In this document: positions 1-7,417 of the stretch, piece after piece
Layout: the number at the start of each line of letters is the position of its first letter
How positions within the stretch are numbered: position 1 is the stretch's first letter
NCBI RefSeq assembly: GCF_013249045.1
Contig: NZ_JABRWP010000003.1
Span: 310,001-374,000 of the forward strand
Direction: 5' to 3'
DNA: 64,000 bases
Origin: Winogradskyella eckloniae
GTDB taxonomy: Bacteria > Bacteroidota > Bacteroidia > Flavobacteriales > Flavobacteriaceae
Position numbers and translations under genes: made by a program
Notes under the pieces: generated by a model
What the model was told of the DNA's origin: nothing
The model's database searches: none
Seen by the model: the letters and a program-made list of their open reading frames with translations, nothing else

Positions 1-684
1 GTCTGCACGTTTTGGAGCAAATTGCTCTACAATAGGGCCTTTTATAAAAGCAACGTTGTCTTTGTAAGCCGAAACAATATCATTAGGATTTTGTTTTGAG
101 GTCTCTTTAATAAGCTTAAATAATGAGGTTTCTTTTTCTACGCCATCTATGATAAATGTTCCGTTGAATATTTTATGACGACAATGCTCAGAATTCACTT
201 GAGAAAACCCAAATACTTCCGAGTCGGTAAGTGGTCTCCCAATTTTTTTGGCAACACCTTCTAAATATGCAACTTCTTCTTCGCTAAGGGATAATCCTTC
301 TTGTGCGTTATATGCAGAAATATCTTCAATGTTTAAAATCGCTTCGGGTTGAATATTAATATCAAATATGTCTTGACCTAAACTTTGATATTTTTCAGAT
401 ATCATTGGGTCGTATCCTGAAAAATCTTGCGTTACCGCTGTGAATTCTTCAATTCTAATGATATCAGAAATTCCCATATTCTGAGTAATTTCTACTGCAT
501 TTGTACTCCAAGGTGTTATCATCGCTGCTCTTGGTCCAACAAAAAAAGCATCTAGTGATGCTTGTTCTATTTTAGGTTGGTTAGCAAATAACCATGTCAA
601 TTTTGCTATGGTTGTAGTTGATAATTCTTTTGTGGCTTGAACAGCAAATACTTTACTGTTTTGGTTTCCGAAGAAATGAATCAT
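1..684 (-). CDS. purL: Phosphoribosylformylglycinamidine synthase, N-terminal part (partial)
   Basis: This is the first 228 residues of FGAM synthase, which makes FGAM from FGAR, ATP and glutamine in purine biosynthesis in the cytoplasm. I translated it from the minus strand. The start is ATG at 682-684 (MIHFFGNQNSK) and the frame runs open off the left edge. The conserved PurL stretch FGFSQVNSEHCRHK lies near residues 160-175. Sequence upstream of the motif matches the N-terminal linker and recognition region of the long, single-chain PurL. The rest of the catalytic and glutaminase domains would lie outside the window. A -7-like box TAACTTTG is present on the minus strand at 716-723, about 30 bases upstream of the start. 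purB, another purine gene, is in the same window but 55 kb away and not co-transcribed. Confidence 0.95.
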   Translation of the reverse strand, partial: MIHFFGNQNSKVFAVQATKELSTTTIAKLTWLFANQPKIEQASLDAFFVGPRAAMITPWSTNAVEITQNMGISDIIRIEEFTAVTQDFSGYDPMISEKYQSLGQDIFDINIQPEAILNIEDISAYNAQEGLSLSEEEVAYLEGVAKKIGRPLTDSEVFGFSQVNSEHCRHKIFNGTFIIDGVEKETSLFKLIKETSKQNPNDIVSAYKDNVAFIKGPIVEQFAPKRAD

Positions 685-715
685 TTAAGGTTGTTTTTAG
701 CGTGAAAATAAAATG

Positions 716-723
716 CAAAGTTA
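716..723 (-). promoter_or_regulatory. Candidate -7 box of the purL promoter
   Basis: TAACTTTG on the minus strand fits the Bacteroidota TAnnTTTG consensus and sits about 32 bases before the purL start. No well-spaced TTG -33 element was found. Confidence 0.4.
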
Positions 724-790
724 ATTCATTTTAAGATATAATGATTACGATTGGCATTTCAAATTATGAAGTATTCAACAAGTTTTAAAC

Positions 791-820
791 AAAAAAGCAG
801 CTCAATGAGCTGCTTTTTTT
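791..820 (-). terminator. Hairpin terminator after the first endonuclease gene
   Basis: AAAAAGCAGCTCA pairs with TGAGCTGCTTTTT around a tiny loop, with A/T tracts on both sides, so it can work in both directions. It follows the stop of the minus-strand nuclease at 835. Its core closely resembles the hairpin at 2792-2818 behind the paralogous nuclease. Confidence 0.8.
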
Positions 821-834
821 AATATTCAGTATGT

Positions 835-2619
835 TTATTGTTTTACTAGTTTTTTTGTTACTGTAGCGTCGCCTTGCGAAATTTTCACAATATAAATTCC
901 GGTTTTTAAATGTTGTAGATTAAACGTACTTGATTTGTTGATTAATTGTGTGACGACTTGTTTTCCTAGAATATCATAGATTTCTACAGATGTGTCAATT
1001 GCAGAGTTTAAACGTACAGTTAAATTATCCTTTACTGGGTTTGGGTGTAATTGAACCGTTTCAATGCTGTTGTCATTGATACTTAAGCCTGCGTAGCAGG
1101 TATATGATAGGTCATCAAACATTACTCTATTGCTTGTGTTAGAGTTGCTATCAATGATTACAGAAACAGTGTTTTCAGTATTTATATTTGGAATAGTAGT
1201 GGTTTGCTCCGTATCGCCATAAGGTATTGTGCCAACAACGGTTCCATTAACACTAACGTTAAATGTGCCACTTCCTCCACTAAAAACACGTTGTGTTGTT
1301 ACGGTCAATGAACTAATGCCTCCAGATGTGGTTGGTAATGTGATAGCTCCATTTCTTACAGTAATTGCTCTTGTGTTTAAGGTTTGGTCTGTTCTTGCAT
1401 CTGATGCATTCCAAGTACCGCCTTCATCACCTGTCCAAGTGACATCGTCATATGACCCAGAAGAGGTGCCAATATTTTCAAAAGTTTCGGTTAAGCATTC
1501 AGAATTACTTGTTCCATTATTGGTTGTAGTAGCACATGATTCATTGCTAAAATCGGATGTATTATTAGCTGCATCTTTTGCTTTAACTTTAAAACAATAA
1601 TTTGTATCTGCTAATAAACCAGTTACTGTTGCGCTATTAGAAACGACGTTAAAGGAAAAAATATTATCTATATAAACATCGTATGAGGTTACAGCAATAT
1701 CGTCAGTAGAGGGTGTCCAGTTTAAATCAATACTGTTATCAGTAGGATTAGAAGCAACTAGATTGGTTGGGTTGGTAGGTGCTTGCGTATCTGTAACAGG
1801 ATTCCAAATCATGTTCGCGTATTCTGGATGATCTACAAACGGATTAGCGTTGCCTTGGTAATTGTATGCTGCGTTATTTCTATCTATTTCTGTTTGATCT
1901 ACAGGATCTACATTGTAATGCCAATCTAGTAGCATAGTTATGGCCCAATCCTCTAAAGCCTGATCTTCGGTTCCGTTAAACATGTCAAAACTGGTATAAC
2001 CGTCAACACTGTTTTCGTATCGTGTTACAAAATATAGAATGGCTCTTGCAATATCACCTTTAAATGCATCAATAGGTTCAAAAACATTTCCAGAATATCC
2101 AGATACATTACTGCTGCCTCTTTTAGATCCATTTAGAGAGGTCCAGCTTACAGAGCCTACAGTACCAAATGGTAAACTGCCTCTTTGACCATTAGCATAA
2201 CCATCACTAGGTACAACATGATGAATATCATTTTGCATTGGTGAAGCGCTTCCAAAGGAAGATTGCGGAATAGTATGCTCTCGATTATAACAAACTCCTT
2301 CGGCATTGTAATTGCCACATTGGTTTGAACCATGATTAAAAGTATACGGATCTGTTCCATTTGGGTTTTCTGTGTAGTACATTAATATTGTACCGTCATT
2401 TTCATATCCTGTTTCCGTTGAATTGTCTGTATGCGTAGTTACGTATCCGCTATATAATGCACCATAACCTTGATCATTATGACCATTACTAATGATGTTT
2501 TTTAATTGTGTTTTAAGTGCATAACCTGTTAATCCGTTCGCACTATCATAATAGTCTGAAGGAATTTGAGCCATTGCAATATTGGAAACTAAAAAAAGTA
2601 AAATGTAAAGGTGTTTCAT
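835..2619 (-). CDS. Secreted endonuclease I family nuclease with FN3 and T9SS sorting domain
   Basis: A 594-residue exported nuclease of the EndA/NucM/Vvn (beta-beta-alpha-Me) family, which cuts DNA and often RNA nonspecifically. The signal peptide is residues 1-17 (cut after AMA). The nuclease domain spans about 20-270. It has the active-site motif NREHTIPQS, with metal ligand Glu114 and general base His115, and a downstream Asn in YANGQRG that should be the second metal ligand. A fibronectin type III domain covers about 275-365. It is followed by a Thr/Ser-rich beta domain of about 150 residues, and a T9SS type A sorting domain covers about 520-594 (HPNPVKDNLTV, GIYIVKI). Export by T9SS and release or anchoring at the surface is inferred from family knowledge. 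A likely role is extracellular DNA use. The next gene upstream is a shorter paralog. Confidence 0.92.
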   Translation of the reverse strand: MKHLYILLFLVSNIAMAQIPSDYYDSANGLTGYALKTQLKNIISNGHNDQGYGALYSGYVTTHTDNSTETGYENDGTILMYYTENPNGTDPYTFNHGSNQCGNYNAEGVCYNREHTIPQSSFGSASPMQNDIHHVVPSDGYANGQRGSLPFGTVGSVSWTSLNGSKRGSSNVSGYSGNVFEPIDAFKGDIARAILYFVTRYENSVDGYTSFDMFNGTEDQALEDWAITMLLDWHYNVDPVDQTEIDRNNAAYNYQGNANPFVDHPEYANMIWNPVTDTQAPTNPTNLVASNPTDNSIDLNWTPSTDDIAVTSYDVYIDNIFSFNVVSNSATVTGLLADTNYCFKVKAKDAANNTSDFSNESCATTTNNGTSNSECLTETFENIGTSSGSYDDVTWTGDEGGTWNASDARTDQTLNTRAITVRNGAITLPTTSGGISSLTVTTQRVFSGGSGTFNVSVNGTVVGTIPYGDTEQTTTIPNINTENTVSVIIDSNSNTSNRVMFDDLSYTCYAGLSINDNSIETVQLHPNPVKDNLTVRLNSAIDTSVEIYDILGKQVVTQLINKSSTFNLQHLKTGIYIVKISQGDATVTKKLVKQ

Positions 2620-2791
2620 TCGAAATGAGATTAATGATCAAATTTTTTATAAAAGTAGTATATAAAATTGGTGATTTCCAACTTTGAAAGTTAATACTTC
2701 TTTGGTTTAACAAAAGTAGTTTTTTATTAGTTAGTGTTAATTTAAATAGAAGGAAGATATTGTTGTTTTATAATGATCTTTTTATACATCA

Positions 2792-2818
2792 AAAAAGGCA
2801 GCTCAATGCTGCCTTTTT
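2792..2818 (-). terminator. Hairpin terminator after the second endonuclease gene
   Basis: AAAAAGGCAGC and GCTGCCTTTTT form the stem around TCAAT, with a T tract in either direction. It lies 23 bases beyond the minus-strand stop at 2841. It resembles the terminator at 791-820, as expected if the gene was duplicated together with its 3' end. Confidence 0.8.
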
Positions 2819-2840
2819 CATTCTGTATATGTTCGCGAAA

Positions 2841-3920
2841 TTATTGTTTTACCAATTTTTTCGTTATTGTTTTGTTATGCTGTGTCATTTTTATAACATA
2901 AATCCCTGTTTTGAGATCTTGTATATTTAGTGTGCTCGTTTTACTAATAGTGTTTTGGTATACACGCTTACCAAGGATGTCATAAATCTCTATGTTAGTA
3001 TCAGAATTCGATGATAATTTTATAGTAAGATTATCCTTTACTGGATTAGGGTGAATACTTATTTCTGAAGCAATATTTTCTTCAATACTTAAAGCGTTAG
3101 CCCATATAGCATCTGCATATTCAGGATGATCTACAAACGGGTTAGCATTGCCTTGATAATTATATGCTGCATTGTTTCTATCAATTTCTCTTTGGTCTAC
3201 AGGGTCTATATTGTTATGCCAATCTAACAAAACTGCTAATGCCCAAGTGTGTAGCACTTGGTCTTCTGTACCATTAAACATCACAAAACTAGTATAGCTA
3301 TCTACCGTATCTTCATATCGCGTAGCAAAATAGAGAATTGCTCTAGCAATATCACCTTTAAATTCGTCTATAGGTTCAAATACTTCTCCAGAATAATTGG
3401 ATAAAGTACTGTTTCCTTTTTTGCAGCCACTTAAAGATGTCCAGGTTGCAGTTCCTACTGTGCCAAATGGTAAATTACCTCTTTGGCTATTTACATAACC
3501 GTCTGTTGGCACCACATGATGTATGTCATTTTTCATAGGTAATGCTGCGCTAAAAGAACCTTGAGGTACTATTGATTCTCTATTATAGCAATCGCCTTCT
3601 GCGCTAATACTACCACATTGATTAGATGATCCATGCGTGTAAGAATAAGAATCTACGCCATTAGGGTTTTCACCATAATATAATAAAATAGTACCATCAT
3701 TTTCGTAGCCACTTTCGACAACATTATCTGAGTGGGTTGAAATATAGCCAGTAAAGAGGGTGTTATAGCCTTGGTCTACATGACCATTGGATAGAATATT
3801 TTTTAATTCAGTCTTTAGTGCATAGCCAGATAATCCGTTTGCACTGTCGTAATAATTAGAAGGGATTTGAGCGTTTCCAATACTTACTATGCATAAAAAT
3901 GCCAAGTAGATGTGTTTCAT
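2841..3920 (-). CDS. Endonuclease I family paralog lacking the catalytic histidine, with T9SS sorting domain
   Basis: A 359-residue exported paralog of the neighbouring nuclease; the two align through the signal peptide, the nuclease domain (about 20-275) and the T9SS sorting domain (about 285-359). It lacks the FN3 and beta domains. The key difference is at the active site. Where the first protein has NREHTIPQS, this one has NRESIVPQG, so the general-base His is Ser116, encoded by TCA. The adjacent Glu115 and the Asn of YVNSQRG are kept. By family knowledge, loss of this His strongly impairs catalysis. The frame and secretion signals are intact, so I infer either a non-catalytic nucleic-acid binding protein or a nuclease with altered chemistry, not a pseudogene. 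Confidence 0.88.
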   Translation of the reverse strand: MKHIYLAFLCIVSIGNAQIPSNYYDSANGLSGYALKTELKNILSNGHVDQGYNTLFTGYISTHSDNVVESGYENDGTILLYYGENPNGVDSYSYTHGSSNQCGSISAEGDCYNRESIVPQGSFSAALPMKNDIHHVVPTDGYVNSQRGNLPFGTVGTATWTSLSGCKKGNSTLSNYSGEVFEPIDEFKGDIARAILYFATRYEDTVDSYTSFVMFNGTEDQVLHTWALAVLLDWHNNIDPVDQREIDRNNAAYNYQGNANPFVDHPEYADAIWANALSIEENIASEISIHPNPVKDNLTIKLSSNSDTNIEIYDILGKRVYQNTISKTSTLNIQDLKTGIYVIKMTQHNKTITKKLVKQ

Positions 3921-3956
3921 AATCAGTAAGTTAATAGTATTTGGGGAAATATTATT

Positions 3957-5168
3957 TTATTTTTTCTCTAGTAGAGCCATGTAAAAACCGTCAAAACTAG
4001 ACGCAAAAGATAGTATTTTTCTGTCTTTTTTCAAAATAAAATCACTGCCAGACTCTGTAGCTAAGAACTTTTCGACTTGTTCTTGGTTTTCTGATGGTAG
4101 GACAGAACACGTAGCGTAAACCATTTTTCCTCCCGATTTTACCATTTTTGAATATTGTTGTAAAACTTCAAATTGTGTGTTCTTGATGTTTTCTATAAAT
4201 TCAGGTTGTAATTTCCATTTTGCATCCGGATTTCGTCTTAAAACTCCTAAGCCAGAACAGGGTGCATCAATTAATAGGCGATCTGCTTTAGCATGTAATT
4301 TTTTAATAGGTTTAGTAGAGTCAATAACTTTCATTTCTATATTATGAACGCCATTTCTACGTGCTCTTATTTTGAGTTTTTTTAATTTACTTTCGTAAAT
4401 ATCCATTGCAATTAATTGGCCTTTGTTTTCCATTAATGAGGCTAAATGCAAGGTTTTACCACCTGCGCCAGCACATACATCAACGACTTTCATGCCAGGT
4501 TTAACGTCTAAATAATCGGCAACTAGTTGCGATGAAGCGTCTTGTACTTCAAACCACCCATTTTTAAATGCTTCTGTTTTAAAGACATTAGCGCGTTCAA
4601 CAAGTTTTAATGCATATGGATGATTAGGTAAAGTTTCTGTTTCTATGTCTTCAGAACGCAACTTAAGTTGCAAGTCTTTTTTTGTTGTTTTTAGTGTATT
4701 AACACGTAAAATTACTTCAGCTTGCTCATTTTGCATAGCGATTTCTTTTGTCCATACCGTCGCTCCAAGTTCTTTAACACCTAAGTCGTCCATCCAATCA
4801 GGAATAGATTCTCTGTATTTTCTTATTTTAGATAACTCATCAAAACGTCCTTTTATCTTTCGTGTAGGTGTATCTGTAAAGTATTTCCAGTCTGGTAATT
4901 TTATGCCTTTTAAGGTGGCCCATACGGCAAACATTCGCCAAAGATCATCTCTGTGATATGGTGCCTTTACATTTGCAATTTCTGCATAAAGTCTTTGGTA
5001 TCGTACAATTGTGTATACGGTTTCTGCGACAAAGCCTCTATCTCTGCTTCCCCAACGTTTGTCTCTTTTTAATAAACTTTGAATAACCTTATCTGCGTAT
5101 TCGCCTTCATTAAAAATAAGGTGTAATCCGTCTATTACGGCAAAGCATAAATTTCTATGTAATCTCAT
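3957..5168 (-). CDS. RsmB/NOP-family rRNA (cytosine-C5) methyltransferase
   Basis: A 403-residue SAM-dependent RNA m5C methyltransferase, related to 16S rRNA C967 methyltransferase RsmB. The N-terminal ~150 residues hold a NusB-like helical domain. The catalytic domain follows with a SAM-binding loop (VVDVCAGAGGKT, near 228-240), motif IV APCSGLGVLRR with one catalytic Cys, and motif VI YATCSVLPSENQ with the second Cys. The protein ends in the typical FDGFYMALLEKK. It starts at ATG 5166-5168. A -7-like box TACCTTTG lies on the minus strand at 5221-5228, and an inverted repeat TACACG-N7-CGTGTA (5189-5207) lies between this box and the start. Which rRNA base is modified cannot be read from the sequence. 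Confidence 0.9.
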   Translation of the reverse strand: MRLHRNLCFAVIDGLHLIFNEGEYADKVIQSLLKRDKRWGSRDRGFVAETVYTIVRYQRLYAEIANVKAPYHRDDLWRMFAVWATLKGIKLPDWKYFTDTPTRKIKGRFDELSKIRKYRESIPDWMDDLGVKELGATVWTKEIAMQNEQAEVILRVNTLKTTKKDLQLKLRSEDIETETLPNHPYALKLVERANVFKTEAFKNGWFEVQDASSQLVADYLDVKPGMKVVDVCAGAGGKTLHLASLMENKGQLIAMDIYESKLKKLKIRARRNGVHNIEMKVIDSTKPIKKLHAKADRLLIDAPCSGLGVLRRNPDAKWKLQPEFIENIKNTQFEVLQQYSKMVKSGGKMVYATCSVLPSENQEQVEKFLATESGSDFILKKDRKILSFASSFDGFYMALLEKK

Positions 5169-5188
5169 AACTAATATTTAGTTTTCAG

Positions 5189-5207
5189 TACACGTTTAAA
5201 TCGTGTA
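5189..5207. promoter_or_regulatory. Inverted repeat in the rsmB-like / sigma-factor divergent gap
   Basis: TACACG (5189-5194) and CGTGTA (5202-5207) form a perfect 6-base inverted repeat with a 7-base spacer. It sits just downstream of the candidate -7 box for the methyltransferase gene, where an operator could act. No regulator is known, and a chance palindrome is possible. Confidence 0.25.
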
Positions 5208-5220
5208 TAAAAATAACGTG

Positions 5221-5228
5221 CAAAGGTA
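5221..5228 (-). promoter_or_regulatory. Candidate -7 box upstream of the rRNA methyltransferase gene
   Basis: TACCTTTG on the minus strand matches TAnnTTTG, 53 bases before the ATG at 5168. The expected TTG at the right spacing is missing. Confidence 0.4.
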
Positions 5229-5344
5229 AGCTAAAAGATTAAAATTGTGTGACTTTATTCAAAAGTGTTACATTTGAAACCAATGGTATAGGTTTATGTC
5301 CTAAATAAAAAGTGTTGTAACAATGATAAACACCATTTAAGTAT

Positions 5345-5923
5345 TTGATTGAAGCAGAGTTTATACAAGAATTAAAATTAAAAAGCACAAAAGCGTATAG
5401 TAAGCTTTTAGATGACTATCAACAAAAAGTGTTTAGCACATGTATTTCTTTTGTTCCTAATAAAGAAGATGCAGAAGATATTGCTCAAGACGTTTTTGTA
5501 GAGGTTTTTAATTCTATTACTAAATTCAAAGGTGAATCAAAATTATCAACTTGGATTTACAGAATTACAACAAATAAATGCTTAGAGTTTATTAGAAAAA
5601 AGAACACCAAGAAAAGGTTTGCATTTTTACAATCTATAACAGGAAACGCAATACCTATGGATAAAACGGATTACTTTACAGAAATGAATCATCCTGGGAT
5701 TTTATTAGAAAATAAAGAGTTAAATGCAACATTGTTTAAAGCAATACAAAGTCTGCCAGAACGTCAAGCCGTTGTATTTACACTTCATAAAATTGATGGA
5801 AAGAGTTATCAAGAAATTTCTGAAATCACGACGCGCAGTGTGTCTTCGGTAGAATCATTAATGTTTAGAGCCAAAAAAAATCTCCAAAAGATTTTAGAAA
5901 ATTATTATAAAAATGAACTCTAA
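5345..5923 (+). CDS. ECF-type RNA polymerase sigma factor
   Basis: A 192-residue sigma-70 family protein of the extracytoplasmic-function class. Region 2 is at about 20-90 (EDAEDIAQDVF and FKGESKLSTWIYRI), and the region 4 helix-turn-helix is at about 130-185 (LPERQAVVFTLHK, SYQEISEITTRSVSSVESLMFRAKKNL). The only start that keeps region 2 whole is TTG at 5345; the nearby ATG at 5323 hits a stop at once. The gene is followed by a one-TM protein and a CpxP-like protein, the usual layout for sigma, membrane regulator and envelope sensor. The same three-part layout recurs in reverse at 18498-20116, and that sigma factor also begins TTG ATT GA. I infer that it controls envelope genes nearby, perhaps the EF-hand/YHYH block. 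Confidence 0.9.
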   Translation: MIEAEFIQELKLKSTKAYSKLLDDYQQKVFSTCISFVPNKEDAEDIAQDVFVEVFNSITKFKGESKLSTWIYRITTNKCLEFIRKKNTKKRFAFLQSITGNAIPMDKTDYFTEMNHPGILLENKELNATLFKAIQSLPERQAVVFTLHKIDGKSYQEISEITTRSVSSVESLMFRAKKNLQKILENYYKNEL

Positions 5924-5962
5924 CGCAAGTTTTGGTAAAATTTTACATCTAAAGCTATAAGT

Positions 5963-6277
5963 ATGAAACAAAATGTTGACATGAATAATAAAGTTAAAAA
6001 CACTATAGATTCTGCAGAATCTATACAGAAGGTTGACGTGTCTCCTTTTTTTAAAGCTAATGTAATGCATAAGATTCGTAATACATCTGAAGAAATTCAA
6101 GATGCAACGTGGTCTTGGTTTACACCAAAATTGCAGCTAGCGACGCTGGTTTGTGTTGTCGTTTTAAACATAATAGCGTTTAATAGTTTGCAAAAAAGTG
6201 ATTATATTGAAAGTGTAAATAGTTTTGCAGAATCTTATGGATTATCTACAACTACAGAATCGACGATATTAAATTAA
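5963..6277 (+). CDS. Small single-TM protein, candidate anti-sigma factor
   Basis: A 104-residue protein not recognised at family level. A charged N-terminal part of about 50 residues, predicted cytoplasmic, is followed by one hydrophobic segment near 56-74 (LATLVCVVVLNIIAF) and a short polar tail outside. The motif VSPFFKANVMHKIRN resembles the start of many Bacteroidota anti-sigma-like proteins encoded after ECF sigma genes. It lies 39 bases after the sigma gene and 2 bases before the CpxP-like gene, so one transcript is likely. The anti-sigma role is inferred from position, size and topology only. Confidence 0.7.
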   Translation: MKQNVDMNNKVKNTIDSAESIQKVDVSPFFKANVMHKIRNTSEEIQDATWSWFTPKLQLATLVCVVVLNIIAFNSLQKSDYIESVNSFAESYGLSTTTESTILN

Positions 6278-6279
6278 TT

Positions 6280-6786
6280 ATGAAAAAAAATACAATTCTT
6301 TACATATTATTGGTTTTTCTAATTGCGGTTAACGGATTTTTCTTATTTAATCATATTGGATATGAACCGACAAATGATCCCAAGAAATCTCAGCAGAATA
6401 AAGAATTTATTGTAGAAGAACTTGGTTTTAATGCGAGTCAGACCAAAGAATTTAAAGAAAAGAGCAAAGGCCATCATAAAACGATGATGCGATTAACTGA
6501 TGATGTAAGAAAACTAAAAGACGAACTGTTTGGTACATTGTCTGATGAAACAATAAACGAAGCAACAATAGATTCCATTTCTAATTTAATATGTGAAATT
6601 GAAAAGGAAAAAGAAAAGGAGATTTTTTATCATTTTAAAATGATTAGAGATATCGCTAATGCAGAGCAGCGAGAAAAATTTAATACGATTTTGTTAGATG
6701 CATTACGACAAGGAGATAGAGGAAATAGGCCACCTCCTCAAGATGGTGCAGAAGGACATCGACCTCCACCACCAAGACATAATTAA
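6280..6786 (+). CDS. Spy/CpxP-like periplasmic protein (heavy-metal-sensor type)
   Basis: A 168-residue protein with an N-terminal membrane anchor (about 5-24) and a helical body with charged heptads. The body contains FNASQTKEFKEKSKGHHKTM, the pattern of the LTxxQ-type Spy/CpxP and metal-resistor proteins, which sit in the periplasm as chaperones or sensors. The C-terminus is low-complexity and Pro/Arg/His-rich (GNRPPPQDG, HRPPPPRHN), which is not usual in Spy and resembles tails of other proteins in this block. The gene follows the sigma and TM genes closely and ends at a strong terminator. I infer an envelope sensor feeding the sigma factor. Confidence 0.75.
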   Translation: MKKNTILYILLVFLIAVNGFFLFNHIGYEPTNDPKKSQQNKEFIVEELGFNASQTKEFKEKSKGHHKTMMRLTDDVRKLKDELFGTLSDETINEATIDSISNLICEIEKEKEKEIFYHFKMIRDIANAEQREKFNTILLDALRQGDRGNRPPPQDGAEGHRPPPPRHN

Positions 6787-6797
6787 GAATTGAAATT

Positions 6798-6830
6798 AAA
6801 GACCTTTAAAATGATTGAAGGTCTTTTTTT
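6798..6830 (+). terminator. Terminator of the left sigma/CpxP module
   Basis: AAAGACCTT and AAGGTCTTT form a stem with an 11-base loop and a run of T. It is 12 bases after the stop at 6786. Confidence 0.85.
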
Positions 6831-6908
6831 TATGTTTTATTTAACAAAGACAAACACAAGTAATTTAATTATAAATCATCTAAACTTATATAACTTAAAA
6901 CTTAAAAG

Positions 6909-7199
6909 ATGAAAAATAGCAAATTGAAGACGGTATTATTAGTATTTGGAATGGCATTGTTTATGTCAAATTATTCTTATGGTCAATCTCAAGACCGACA
7001 AGCAAGAAAAGAACCACCAACTTATGCTCAACTATTAAAAGAAATGGACGCTAATGAAGATGGTAAACTGGCAAAAGATGAATTAAAAGGCCCTTTAAAA
7101 GATGATTTTACAAAAATTGATACGGACGAAGATGGTTTTATTTCAGAAGAAGAATTTAAAAATGCACCGAAACCAGAACGTAAGAAGCGCAATAAATAG
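6909..7199 (+). CDS. Exported two-EF-hand calcium-binding protein
   Basis: A 96-residue exported protein. The signal peptide is about 1-25 (cut after YSYG). Two complete EF-hand loops follow: DANEDGKLAKDE (about 47-58) and DTDEDGFISEEE (about 71-82), each with the acidic residues at positions 1, 3, 5 and 12 and Gly at 6. The C-terminus NAPKPERKKRNK is basic. The same EF-hand pair, with the linker GPL-DDF-KIDT and NAPKPER, occurs fused to YHYH domains in 9609-10808 and, more divergently, in 10857-12002. Calcium binding is well supported; the partner is unknown. It lies between two terminators and is probably its own transcript. Confidence 0.88.
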   Translation: MKNSKLKTVLLVFGMALFMSNYSYGQSQDRQARKEPPTYAQLLKEMDANEDGKLAKDELKGPLKDDFTKIDTDEDGFISEEEFKNAPKPERKKRNK

Positions 7200-7229
7200 C
7201 TTAATGATAAAATGAGTTAATCCAATTTT

Positions 7230-7246
7230 TTTTGATTGATTGATAG
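7230..7246 (+). repeat. 17-base repeat copy 1 before a terminator
   Basis: TTTTGATTGATTGATAG occurs here and at 14163-14179, in both cases just ahead of a terminator hairpin. Confidence 0.6.
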
Positions 7247-7259
7247 ATTGGATACTAAA

Positions 7260-7289
7260 GGCTTCGTAAGAAATTACGAAGCTTTTTTT
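7260..7289 (+). terminator. Terminator after the EF-hand gene
   Basis: GCTTCGTAA and TTACGAAGC form a perfect 9-base stem with a GAAA loop and seven T. Confidence 0.9.
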
Positions 7290-7417
7290 AAAATAAAATA
7301 AAAAGGAAGCACAAGTTTAAAATGAGAAACACATCTAAAATTACATGACCTAACAGATTATGGCCATAAATAAATGATAAGAATTTTAAAATAATACGAA
7401 CCTAAAAATTTATAGAG

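Noticed and set aside
1229-1600. Plus-strand ORF of 123 codons
   Set aside because: Lies antisense within the first endonuclease gene, with no signal or motif; a shadow of the real frame.
2841-3920. Pseudogene status of the second endonuclease
   Set aside because: Reading frame, signal peptide, fold motifs and sorting domain are intact; only the catalytic His is changed.
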